This document shows positions 1 to 10,651 of a stretch of DNA of 64,000 nucleotides, piece by piece. Origin of the DNA: Crocodylus rhombifer (lineage: Eukaryota > Chordata > Crocodylia > Crocodylidae); the NCBI GenBank assembly GCA_038503035.1, contig JAVSML010024346.1, forward strand, positions 496,001 to 560,000, written 5' to 3'. Position 1 is the first letter of the stretch. Every line of letters starts with the position of its first letter. Under the pieces are notes generated by a model that saw nothing but the letters and a program-made list of their open reading frames with translations, had not been told where the DNA came from and made no database searches. A program made the position numbers and the translations under genes.

Positions 1-602
1 GCACAGTGCTCAGAGCTGGCATGGGCTACTCAGCAGAGCAAACTGGGGGGCTTAAAGTTGGGTCATTAGACCCCTGAAGGAGGCAGCTATCCCTGCAGCA
101 GATGGAAGGGGGTGATCGTGACTGCTGATGCAGAGGCTGGTGCCAGCTGAAGGTGCCTGCTGTGCCCTGCTCTTTCCAACATCTGCCATCTTCCTGCCTT
201 CAGCCTGTACCTGAGGGGGTGAGCATGGCTTCTGCCACTGAGGTTGCTCCTCCAAGGATTTGAATGCCAGTGACCAGAACCACCCATTCTCTGCAGCCCT
301 TCTACCAGCTCCGGGGGGGAATGAGCTGGGCTGAAGAAGTGCAGCCCCATGTCTACCCGCCTGCCTGCCCGTGGTAGAGCTCACTGCTGGAACATGGGGA
401 TGGGCAATGCAATGGCTCTCGGGGGGGGGGGGGGGGGGGGGGGGCAGAAACCTGTGCTTTGTAACCCTGCTCCTTCCCCCACACCTCCATTGCTCCAAAG
501 GCTGATGGAAGTGGCCAGAGATAACACTCCCCTCCTCCCCTAGACACTGAACATCACAGCACCCTTCAAAGGATCTTGTGGCACTCCCGCTGAAGATCAC
601 TG
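1..602. mobile_element. hAT (Charlie-like) element, one end
   Basis: The right edge at 602, read on the minus strand, begins CAGTGATCTTCAGC and continues into text resembling 'GGGAGTGCCACAAGATCC'. This is the usual start of Charlie-type hAT elements (CAGTGGTTCTCAACC, then a GGGTGCC block). The sequence to its left is GC-rich and similar in style to the interior of the more complete hAT at 41506-42618. I could not find the opposite terminus, which may lie outside the window. The left boundary is therefore arbitrary and only the last 60 bp or so are well supported. Confidence 0.42.
421..444 (+). repeat. 24-base G homopolymer
   Basis: An uninterrupted run of 24 G lies inside GC-rich DNA. It gives artefactual poly-glycine or poly-proline open frames on the two strands. 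Confidence 0.95.
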
Positions 603-736
603 ATCTAGAACATGATTTCAGTTTGAATTGTTATTACATTTCTGTACATTGAGCAGATACACAGGAGGAGCCATTATGGAAACCATGCCACAGGGGTGTC
701 TGTCCACACACACAACACAGGAATCTCAGCCACATT

Positions 737-1910
737 TAATAGATTTCATAGACATTAGGGCTGGAAGGGACCTTGAAGATCAAGTCCAGCCCCCTGCCCC
801 AAGGGAAGGAAATCAGCTAGGGTCAAAGGATCCCAGCAAAGGATGCAAGATAAGCATCCAAGTGTGCTTCTTGAATGAGTCCAGAGTAGGTGCCTGCACC
901 CCTTATGGAGGGAGTCTATTCCAGGCCTTGGGGGCTCGGACAGTAAAGAAGTTTTTCCTTATGTCCAGCCTGAATCGGTCATGGAGGAGTTTATGACTGT
1001 TGGTTCCTGTTATCCCTTGGGGCGCTCTGGTGAACAAACATTGCCCCAGGTCCTGATGCACACCTCTTACATACTTATAGGCTACCACCAGGTCCCCCCC
1101 GAGCCTGTGCTTTTCCAGGATGAAGTGTCCCATGGCTCTCAGCCTCTCCTCATAAGGCCTATTCTCTTGCCCTCTAATCATGCATGTGGCTCTCCTCTGG
1201 ACTCTCTCAAGCTTCTCCACATCCTCCTTGAATTGCGGAGCCCAGAATTGGATGCAGTACTTCAGCTGCAGCCTCACCAAGGCCAAGTACAGCGGGAGGA
1301 TGACATCCTGGGATTTATGAATATCTATAGATACAAGCCAGAGTTCTTTTTGCTTTACCAGCTGCGACATTGCATTGGTGGCTCACGTTCATCTTGTGGT
1401 CAATCATGACCCACAAGTCTTTTTCAGCTGTAGAGCTAGCGGGCGTAACATTGCCGAGCCTATAAGCATGCTGCGGGTTTCCACCCCCCCACCCCGCGAG
1501 GTAGAGTACCGCATTTTTTGGCATTGAATGTCATCAGGTTTATATCTGCCCACTTACTAAGCTTATCCAAGTCAGCCTGGATCATTAGCCTGTCCTCTGA
1601 TGTGGACGCTATGCCCCAAAATTTAGTGTCATCGGCGAACTTGGACAGTGCACTTCTGACACCAATGTCCACATCGTTGATAAAGATGCTAAAGAGAACC
1701 AGGCCAAGGACAGAGCCTTGGGGGACACCACTGGTCACGGGGCGCCATAATGATTTGCTACCATCGACCCCTACTCTCTCGGTCTGAACTCAGAGCCAAT
1801 GCCCCAGCCATCCGACTGTGGTGTAGCCCAGGCCACAGTTGGCCAGTTTTTCCATGAGGAGATCATGGGGCACCAGATCAAAGGCTTTTTTAAGTCCAGA
1901 TATATTGAAT
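737..1910 (-). mobile_element. CR1 LINE fragment, antisense, 5'-truncated
   Basis: The 3' end of the element is at the left, with the CR1 terminal block 'ATTTCATAGACATTAGGGC' followed by 'TGGAAGGGACC'. Reading right to left, the minus strand encodes recognisable CR1 reverse transcriptase. First comes the motif A region, degraded to YLDLKKPLIWC. Then come [20 protein letters not shown] (motif B), KFADDTKFWG (motif C, with FADD intact) and the thumb and C-terminal region ending RKNFFTVRAPKAWNRLP. Frameshifts divide it into at least four frames, so it is not functional. It starts inside the palm domain, so about 60% of ORF2 is missing at the 5' side. The boundary at about 1910 is where similarity stops. 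Confidence 0.93.
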
Positions 1911-4222
1911 GAGTTGGGCTACATTGTTGGGCTACACAGCAAGACCCATCTTTCCTTCCCAGCCTGGGGGGAGGACTGACGGTAGTGATGTCTTTGGTGG
2001 AGCTTGTTGATCGCCATTGCATTTGCGTGGCTGCCAAGGTAGCACCGAATGAGCCAATACCGCATAAACTGTAATTCACTGAATCTGTCACAGGGGCCCA
2101 GAGCTTGGGACAGACCCTCTTATGCAGTTACAAGATACCTAACACTTCTACAAGTGGTAGTATCTACAAGCTGAGAATATTTCTCCATTAAAACTTATGC
2201 AACACATTAGCCGAGTTGTTTGGGGGGACGGGACCCTCAGAAATATCTCATTGGAGAGGACACCATAGTCCCATGGCTTAATCACTGCATTTCCTACTGA
2301 ACTCTAATTATGCAACTGAGCAGAAAACAGAAATCAGTGATATGGGCTCTTTAACGAGCTTAGACAAAATCAAAGGGCTGCAAAAGGCTAAATCAAAAGC
2401 TGGCTCACACCAACTCTATTCTTTTTGCAGTCAAGCAAGACTAATTAATGCTTTTAATGTCAGTTTGTCCCTTTTGGCACTATTTATTAGAACACGCAGC
2501 TTCCCTGAGCTAACAAAAGAATTTCTGAACGGTGCGGGTTATTAACCAAACTCCCGAATTCAAACGTACCTCATCAAAAACAGGTATGTTAGAGCAGTCC
2601 GGTGTTCAACGTGCAAATAATTCTGCAGGCTGAGCACAGAGAACGCTCGTTTATCAGTACAAACAAGGCCGACGCACTGGGAAGACGTGGTAAATTATAC
2701 ATCAGAAATAAAGGCCCCTACCCCCAACTAAGCCTTTGTGCGAGTGGCTGTGTAGGACATGCACGGTGGCAAGGCACTAGGACAAGGTACATACAATATA
2801 TTGAACCTTTGCTCTAATCCAATACTAGCCACTCAACAGCTACAAGGACTGAGAGCCTTACTGCACTATTCTGGAAAACTAGGAAATCAGTATTCAAGTG
2901 GACCTCCTACTATGAGATATTCAACAAAGCTTCTTCGTATTTTCTCTGTAGCATATTGCATGAGCCTGGAAGAAAATATTTGTGCAGTCCTGATTAGGAC
3001 TGTGCTCTCCTCCCCACTCAGGGAATTTACACCTCAGATTTTGAAAGCAATTTAAGCCATGACTCAAAGACAGCACAGCAATGGCATGTAGCTCCTGGCA
3101 CTGCAAGTAGATGGCGGTCCCTGCAGGTCTGATGGATGCTAAGAGTTTATCTGTGCTATGGAGCTGCTGCCACTATAGCAATGTATGCATAGTTGAGTTG
3201 GTGGAGCTCAGAGTGAAGACAGCACATGTCAGGAGTTTTTCTGAACTGATTAGTGACACCACCTCTCGAACGACTTGACCCAAGCCAGCAGCTCTGGTCA
3301 GCAGAGCTGTCTTGGGACCCAGGGCTTGTTGGCATAGCTAAAACAGCCAGGGAGATCAATCTTTTCATGCCTGTAGGTGACACAGCTTTGTGGCAAAGGC
3401 AAGCCCTCAATCAGGTGAGTGGGTGATATGCTGATCCCAGGACATGCCAAGAACAAAAACTGGTTGTGCCAAAGTCACTAAATGTTCAAACTTTTTAGAG
3501 AAAAAGAGAAAATGTGAACTCTTGCTACTAATAAACCAAAACGGTAGAGAAAAAGCAAAAAAACCCTACCCCTCTTCTCCTTATGTCCACAAACCAAGAT
3601 AGGAAGGAAAGACTTTGCTGAGTTGACAACCAAAAGCAAACCATCAGACATCAATGTGCTGCCTAGGCTGATGGGCTCAAAATGGGTAGCAGAGCCACAG
3701 GATCTAAAAAGTCTCTGGTCCAAGGTGTTCCCTGCACCTTATGTCTAAAGGGAATTCCTTTTTTGCCAGCTTTCAACTTTCAGATTTTTTTTTTCCTCAT
3801 GGGACCTGTTGTCTTATTGTGGTTGTTCTGCTCTTCTTTCTTCTGTAAAACATTATGTTAGGTCGGTGATATTGAGATGGAAAAACTTGTTTTGTCAATG
3901 AGTTGCAGAGTGCCACAAAAAGTCATTACGGGCTGTTCGGACTGATGCGGGGATCTGGACATTTGACTGAACGGTGCTGGTGTGACACCACATCATCATG
4001 CATAATAAATAACCAAAAGAGGGTGTTCATTTGGCCAGTTAAGAAGGATCTGGGGAGTGATGACGTTTACCTTGGAATTCCACAATCATAACTATATATA
4101 ATGTATAATTATGCAGTGGCCCTTCCTGCCACACTATACGGAAACAAAGGGATTGATGAGATGATGATCTAAAGGATCACACGTGACTAAGAACAACATC
4201 TGTACAAAAGTTAACTAGAAGA
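1911..4222. other. No gene or recognised repeat
   Basis: Mixed-composition DNA. Short open frames up to about 100 codons are present, but none has a domain, a signal sequence or splice-flanked structure that I recognise. It looks like single-copy or very decayed sequence. Confidence 0.5.
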
Positions 4223-4673
4223 CACTGGGGGTGCATCTACATGTGCGCTTTACTGCGGAGTAGGCTAATTAGCTCCACAGAAAAGCATTCCAGTTCACAC
4301 ATACTGGTATTATGGGGCAGTAAAGTAACTAACTCCGCTGTAAGATAGTACCGCTGGAGACAGTACTGTCTTATGGCAGAGTCATTAAGTGCAATGAAAC
4401 GCACATATAGACAGTGACCGCTGGGCACAAATTGCACCCAGTCAGCCGGGGGCCAAACTGCTGGCTCCTGCCAGCCCCTTCGCTGCTGCCACCCGGAGCC
4501 TAGGACTGAACCCCCATGCTTCCTGCCAGCCCAGGGCTGCTCTGTCCCAGCTCAAATTGCTATTAACCTGGGCACACCTGTAGACACTGTGCCCAAGAGC
4601 AGCAGACTCTGGCTTGAATTGCTCCCGAGTTTATTGCGTTGCATTAATAACATGCGTAGATGCACCCTGTGTG
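4223..4673. mobile_element. Terminal-inverted-repeat MITE (451 bp)
   Basis: The left end reads CACTGGGGGTGCATCTACAT. The right end, reverse complemented, reads CACACAGGGTGCATCTACGC, so the termini share GGTGCATCTAC in inverted orientation. The interior is GC-rich with no open frame encoding a transposase, as expected for a non-autonomous element. A partial relative with CACTGGGCACATCTACATG begins near 60718. I found no clear target duplication. The CAGGGTGCATC end is hAT-like, but superfamily assignment is uncertain. Confidence 0.6.
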
Positions 4674-7600
4674 ATCCAACTTCACGGTATAAGTGTATCA
4701 CCCACTAAAGTAAGAAAGAAACATCCAAATATAATCTATTTATATGTATTCAGGCATAAAATAGGGATTTCATGTCTTCCACTGAAATAGCCAGCACTGT
4801 TCATAAAGGACCATTAGCATTTTCAGGAGTAAAAGTTCCTATGAAATAAGGCCTGTCAGAGCATTGACTGCCTTTCCAAACTCCTAAGATCTGTAGCTGC
4901 TTGGGAAAACCTGGACAGACCTCCAAGATCCAAGCCCTGGAAAGCCTAGATGTATACTAAGCACATTTGCTTTCAAGGGATCCTTATCCTTCCACTACCT
5001 GCATACACTTGCCAAAGACCTTCTCGCCATTATGTAGCAAGCTGATTAAAATAAAACCATGCAACAAAGCATGCTGGAAGGTGCTGGTCGAGGCAGCTGT
5101 TCTAGGCAGCAACGAAAAGAAAGCCCACGTCGAATGCCAGGTCATCTCAAAATCCTCATTAACAGAAATTCAAACAGTTGCTGCTCTAGTAGGGATATCA
5201 GATTTTTGGCCTTTTCTCACTGCTGGAGCTGATAATCCTTTACATGGGATTGGCCGGTTTTGATGCACACAGCAAATTTTGACAGCTTGTCAACTTTTTC
5301 TTCTGCCCCATTTTATCATATGAATCACAACACATGGCCATGGAGCTGGAACCGCTCCCAGTTCCTCGTCTGCATACCGTGTCCTCCAACTTAACATTCG
5401 TCAAGAGTTTGGGAGCAATCGTCCATGCTCCACCTGTTTGTACGGCACAAAGGGGTCGGATTCGGATATATCCATGTTTCCATTATGTTCTCTTGAATCT
5501 CGCGCATGAAAGTAGCCTCAAGATTCATAGAAAACTTACTCTGCAAGAAAACTTCATCTGCTTTGCAGCCACTGCCAGGAAAATAGGTCATGTTTCAAAG
5601 TGTTAACTAACATTCTACAAAATGACCTATTTTCCTACTCTTGATATGGCCCAAAGGACGTGGGAGAATGAGCTATCCTTTCTTTGTAGTACGACTTATT
5701 TCTCCAGAGGCACATTAGAGAAATCCCTCTTCATTTCCCAGGCAAGTTTAAGAGGGCTCTGACCCATACAGCCCTGACCTGTGAAAACCATCTTCACTAT
5801 CACCAAACACTTTCTCCAGAGAGGGTGGCATCACTCAAGAAAGCCGGAGATCTCAGAGCAAAGGAGTTAGTCACCTGTCAGAGGGGAGTCAACCTTAAGA
5901 CAGTTATAATGCAATAACAGAGAGGTGTGCACCACCTGCTGGAGGGAGAATTCAAATAAAAACCCCAAAAAATGGACCCCAGAGAAACGGCATTACTATG
6001 CATAAGAATTCAGACTATAATGTATTCTGAAATGAGGAAAATAGAGTTTGAGTTTTGAAAAATATATACATCAAAGAAAGCACAGTAAGTCGCACACCAA
6101 ATTCTATCCATAAAAATATTCTAATGATAAAGTTCACTCAAAATGTTTATTAAATCCCAAACATATAAAGGAAGAAATACTGTTTAGTGTACATGCTTTT
6201 TTGAGATACAGTCAACTAGCTGCTTAATTACTGGAATCCCATTTTGTTCACTTTGTGCTCAATAACTTATTCCAAAAAAACCCTTAGAGAAGGTTTGTAA
6301 AGATAGCTGAAAGGAAATTTTAAGGACCTATCCAAATAAAACTTATTGATGGTTTTGAGCCTATAGGTCATGCTCAAGTGCTGCATTAAACTACAGAGGG
6401 AATGTAGAGTTGCAAACTCTCAATAACATGCCTTTATTTCCCAGCAACATTTTATTCCAAATTCTGGAAGACAAAAACCAATAATTCTTCCTTAAAATTG
6501 ATTTGAGTGAACAAGTTAATGCCAGGATGAGGATGAAGTAATAAACAGAGACGAGCTATAATAATTTTAGTAGGTACATTTCAGTACAGTATCATTTTGT
6601 AAGGCTGGTCATAGAAACTGTTTTTCAAAACAGCGCTGCAGAATTACAAACGAAGGCTGCACTGTGTCAAAAAAACACCATATTGCAAGGTTAAGGTTAC
6701 TGGCTAATTCAGCTCCATTGCACACACTGCATTCATTTATAACTATTGTTATATGTATTATGGAAATGCCTACGAGCCTCCAGCAGATCAGTGTCACATC
6801 ATGCTCCAAGCCGCACAGACACCGAACAAACAGGTAGTCCACGCCTGGAAGAGCTTACAGTTGAAATATAAGAGGGGAAACAACAGTTAGGCACAGACAA
6901 AGATGGGAACACAAGATAATAATGAGATAATGCTGGTCACGAAGAAAAGTGGTGATGCTAGAGTCTCTCTCTCCCCCAACCTAATCATTTCTGAGGTTTG
7001 CTGTATGCATTGTGGCAGAGAAGTGGTTTAAAGGGCAGATTTGAAGATGGGCACTGGGGTGGTTATGCATGAACAGCTCCTGCCAAGGAGAAGTGATGTG
7101 GGAGAGATGCTCACATCTGACCCACCTGAAAATTTAACAAATGGGTAATGAAAACTGGAATCGTTTTCCTAAGTGGAGAGAGACATCAGAGGCTTGAGAC
7201 AGTGAGAGATGACAGACCGGGTGAGAATTGGCTGCCAAGTGTCTTAGAAGTACAGAGGTTGTGTTTCATGCAGTGGAGAAGGAGATATTGGCCAAAGGGT
7301 GGCATGGTCAAAAACAAGGAACCAGGAAAATTATCTTTGCAGCAGTGATTAAACGGATATAAAAGGGTAAGACAGGCTTTTTCAAGGCCAGAGAAGAAGC
7401 AGCTGAAGTTGAGACATAAAAAGAGGAAAGGGTGGAGGAAAGGTTTGTGTTTCTTAAGTTGTGTGTTTAGTTAACTGTGCAAATAGCTATACTTTTGTTA
7501 ATGTGAAATGTATCTTAAAATATGGATCTAAACCCATGGGCTTTTGCATGTCCTGTGATTTTATGGTAACTCGATAACACTAAAGTTACATTAACAACAG

Positions 7601-8987
7601 TTGTTTTACATTTGTTTTTTAAAGGGAAAGAAAAACAAAGTGCCTGCATGTAGTGTAAATGTAGTATTCCCTACCTCGAAAGAGTTTAAAAAAATCACAA
7701 GTCAAACTATAAAAACCTTGAAATTAGGAGAAAAAAAGACCTGTCTATAGTGTTCTGGTCTACATTTCTGAAGCAGACTTAACTCCCCCATGCCCGTAGC
7801 ATGAGAAACCATTAGTGTTGCCAGCTCTCTTGAATTTATTGACTGCGGGGATTTCTACCCATAGTGCAGGCACCGACTCTGATGTCTGCCCTTCCCTTAT
7901 GTCACTATTAATTCTTCCTTCCTGTCTTCAAATGAACCCTGTGACCCAGATCTCTCATCAGTTCAACCTCACATATGCCCAGCCCCAGATCAGCCCCTGA
8001 CTCACCATCCTCACACTGTTCCACCTGAGATTATTCATCCATCTCCTGGGACCAGAGGAGACACCTACAGCAGGGTTCCCTTCTACCTCTCTGAGGTCTG
8101 GGTGTTACAGCAAGAATGGGAGAAGGGGAAAAGCAGGAGAGCTTGGAGCTTTTTCTGCTCCCTCCCTCCGCCTCCAGTGAGAACCGTGTTGAGATGCATC
8201 AAAGGGAAGAGAAAAGAGGTCCGCTTGCCTTCTGCAGCAGCTCAGAAGCCATCTGACGAGTGAGACCAGTAGCTGAAACCCAGAGAGGATGCACTTAGCA
8301 GTGACCCTAAGTGGTGAGAGCTGCTGGGGACCTAAATGGTGTTCCCAAAGTGATGATGACAATACCTCCCCCCTGAGCGGTGGAGATCCTGAGCAGCAAG
8401 AGTTGGTGGAGACTCCAGAGGTGCTTACAGGGAGGGGACAGGTGGTGATCCCCATGGGCAGCAGGCAGCAGACCTCCACTGCAACCCCCAGCAGCACTCG
8501 TGGAGCAGCAGCAGCGATCCTGAACCCAAAAGGCAGTGGTCTCCAAAGAGGTGATCCCCCAAGTGGCAGCATGACCTCCACAGTGAGAGTCTCCCCAGTG
8601 ACCTGGAGGGAAACTCCTCTATCCCTGCCCTGGACAATGTAGCAACTCCCAGCATGGGGAGTGTTCAGTTAAGACTGCAATCAAAAACCCAGAAAGTTTA
8701 CTATTTTCAGGTGTTTAATATATAATACTCTAAAATGTTTGATATTTTAGGCTATCTGATATTTTGGAGAATTTAACATGTGGGGGAATTAATATTTAAG
8801 GCATTTAATATTATGAAGTGTTATTTTTTATTCAGGGTGTTGTTTCATAGTTGGGATGTTTTGCAGGTAGGATGTTAGCTAAGGTTTGGTTACTTTCTTT
8901 TCCACTTAATGAACTTTTACACTCAGTTGGGGATTCAAACTGCTTGCAAGTGGGGAACTTGTTCTTTCAGGTCTCCCCACTAAATCA
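4674..8987. other. No gene or recognised repeat
   Basis: AT-rich from about 5.9 to 7.0 kb and GC-richer from about 7.8 to 8.65 kb. Open frames on both strands in the GC-rich part (for example 8105-8581 minus and 8289-8642 plus) overlap one another and show no known domain. I see no splice-consistent exon. Confidence 0.5.
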
Positions 8988-9145
8988 CAGAATCATAGAA
9001 AACGAGGGTTGAAGGGACCTCAAAAGGTCACATCTAATCCAACCCCCTGCTCAAAGCAGGACAAGCCCCAACTACATCATCCCAACCAAGGCTTGGTCTA
9101 CCAGTCTTTAAAAACCTCCAGTGTTGATTTTCCCAGGGTTCTGGG
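8988..9145 (-). mobile_element. CR1 3' end fragment, antisense
   Basis: Begins with the CR1 terminal octamer zone (AATCACAGAATCATAGAAAA), followed by 'GAAGGGACCTCAAAAGGTCA' and the AACCCCCTGCTCAAAGCAGG block. This is the 3' untranslated region of the CR1 subfamily also seen at 46563-47165 and 48672-49141. Only the 3' UTR and the last codons remain. Confidence 0.85.
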
Positions 9146-10013
9146 TTGGAGCTTGAGCCAACCCCCCACCCCAAATTTGCCGCCAGGGCCTGGCAGAAGT
9201 GTTACATAAAACAAAAATGAAGCTTGAAATCGAAGTTAATGTAACATTAAGGCATCATACAAAAATAAAGAATTATACAAGTGAAGATCCTAACTATTCA
9301 CTCAACAGCACAACATGTGGCACATCCTATTCCTATTTTGCTGAATAAAGTATTGTTTAATCTTTAGCATTTATGTCATAAAATGCCTACCATAAAGTAC
9401 ATGGGACATGCTGTGCAGCTAAGCTCAATAACATTGCTGCTGGAGTTTTACCTTTTGCACTTGTCTCTGTGACCACCTGTTCAACTGTAAATGCCAGGCA
9501 GTCCTATCAAAACGTAGGTCCGTATAACACAAATGAGGCTCAATTACAAATTAAGTGTCATTAAAAGAAACTGCTGCAGGGCACATTAACAGTGTGGCTA
9601 CCTGTGATTATCAGGTTGGGAAGGGAGCAGAGAGAAGGGTCTTTGGAGTCTAAGCTGTAACTGGAGGATGAAGGTAAGACATTAGTCTGATACCTCTTGT
9701 ATTTGAATTTCCTTCTGCTGAAGATAATCCAAAGAGTTATCTGCCTAAGGATGCAGGGCAGTTAGGATCTTCACAGCATTTCCCAATTCTAAAACAGCAA
9801 AAACAAAAAAACAAGGATGGTGAGATTCCTGGCGGAAAGCTTTCCTGGGAAAGAACACAAACTGCTTCCCGTTCCCTGGCGGGGCCTGAGCGCACATGGT
9901 CTCAATCTGCACCACCCCAGAGGGAGAAATGGGGAAGTTCACAAAGTAGGTCTGTTAGGCGGAAGGAGCAGAACGGATACGACCCCATGGCACAGCTGGC
10001 GGCAAACTTGATA
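9146..10013. other. No gene or recognised repeat
   Basis: Mixed DNA between two CR1 tails. No domain-bearing frame is visible. Confidence 0.5.
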
Positions 10014-10075
10014 GTTCGTAGACAATGAGGGTGGAAGGGACCTCAGGAGGTCACATCTAGTCCAAAACCCTGACA
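10014..10075 (-). mobile_element. Very short CR1 3' tail, antisense
   Basis: 'ACAATGAGGGTGGAAGGGAC' followed by CTCAGGAGGTCACATCTAGT is the CR1 3' UTR signature. Only about 60 bp are present, an extreme 5' truncation. Confidence 0.7.
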
Positions 10076-10393
10076 TCTATTTTTTTTTAAAACCAGCAAA
10101 AAAACAACCCTTTTATTTTATTTTATTTGCTTTAACATTCGTCTTCCTCACTTACCAAATACCCAGTTTAGGACCCAGGGCCTGTTAAGTTTTAAAACCC
10201 AGATGCTTTTGAATGATCCAAGCATCAAAAGATTCACCCAGTGCATTTCTTCTAACCTCTGATCCAACCTGAGTTCATGTTTCCCAAGATAAAAAAAGTC
10301 ACCTTTAGGATAAAGCAAAATATAGAGCATACTAGCTGAGTGAAACAAATGGGATTTTCTTGAGAAAACCCAGGCGACACGCCTACTTGCTTT

Positions 10394-10651
10394 TATAACC
10401 AGGGATCCTGGGTTTCTCTGATAAAAAAAAACAATCCCCAATTTTCAGTTATAAAAAATAACCCCAAATCCAGCACTTAGCATGGATATATATTTTGATG
10501 ATTAAAATGCAAAACCTCTCTCTCATATATATATTAGTGGTGTTTCAGTTTAAACATGGACAAGTGTGGGTTTGGGGTTAATTTTTTTTATATCCAAAAA
10601 TTGGGGATTTTTTTTTTTTTAAATTAGAGAAAACCAGGATCCCTGGTTACA
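10394..10651. repeat. Long inverted repeat (foldback), arms about 90 bp
   Basis: The left arm (10394-10485) starts TATAACCAGGGATCCTGG. The right arm (10555-10651), reverse complemented, starts TGTAACCAGGGATCCTGG. Both then run through TTTCTCT, an A-rich tract, CAATCCCCAATTTT or AATCCCCAATTTT, an ATATAAAAA-type tract, AACCCCAAA and CACTT-CATG. The spacer of about 69 bp is AT-rich. This is the structure of a foldback MITE, and a transcript through it would form a long hairpin. I do not recognise the family and found no target duplication. Confidence 0.85.

Noticed and set aside
52..600. 182-codon minus-strand frame with a proline run
   Set aside because: The proline run is the translated G homopolymer, and the frame spans the hAT terminus.
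8105..8642. Overlapping open frames on both strands in a GC-rich block, possible exon
   Set aside because: Several mutually overlapping frames of similar length, compositionally biased, with no domain and no convincing splice sites.
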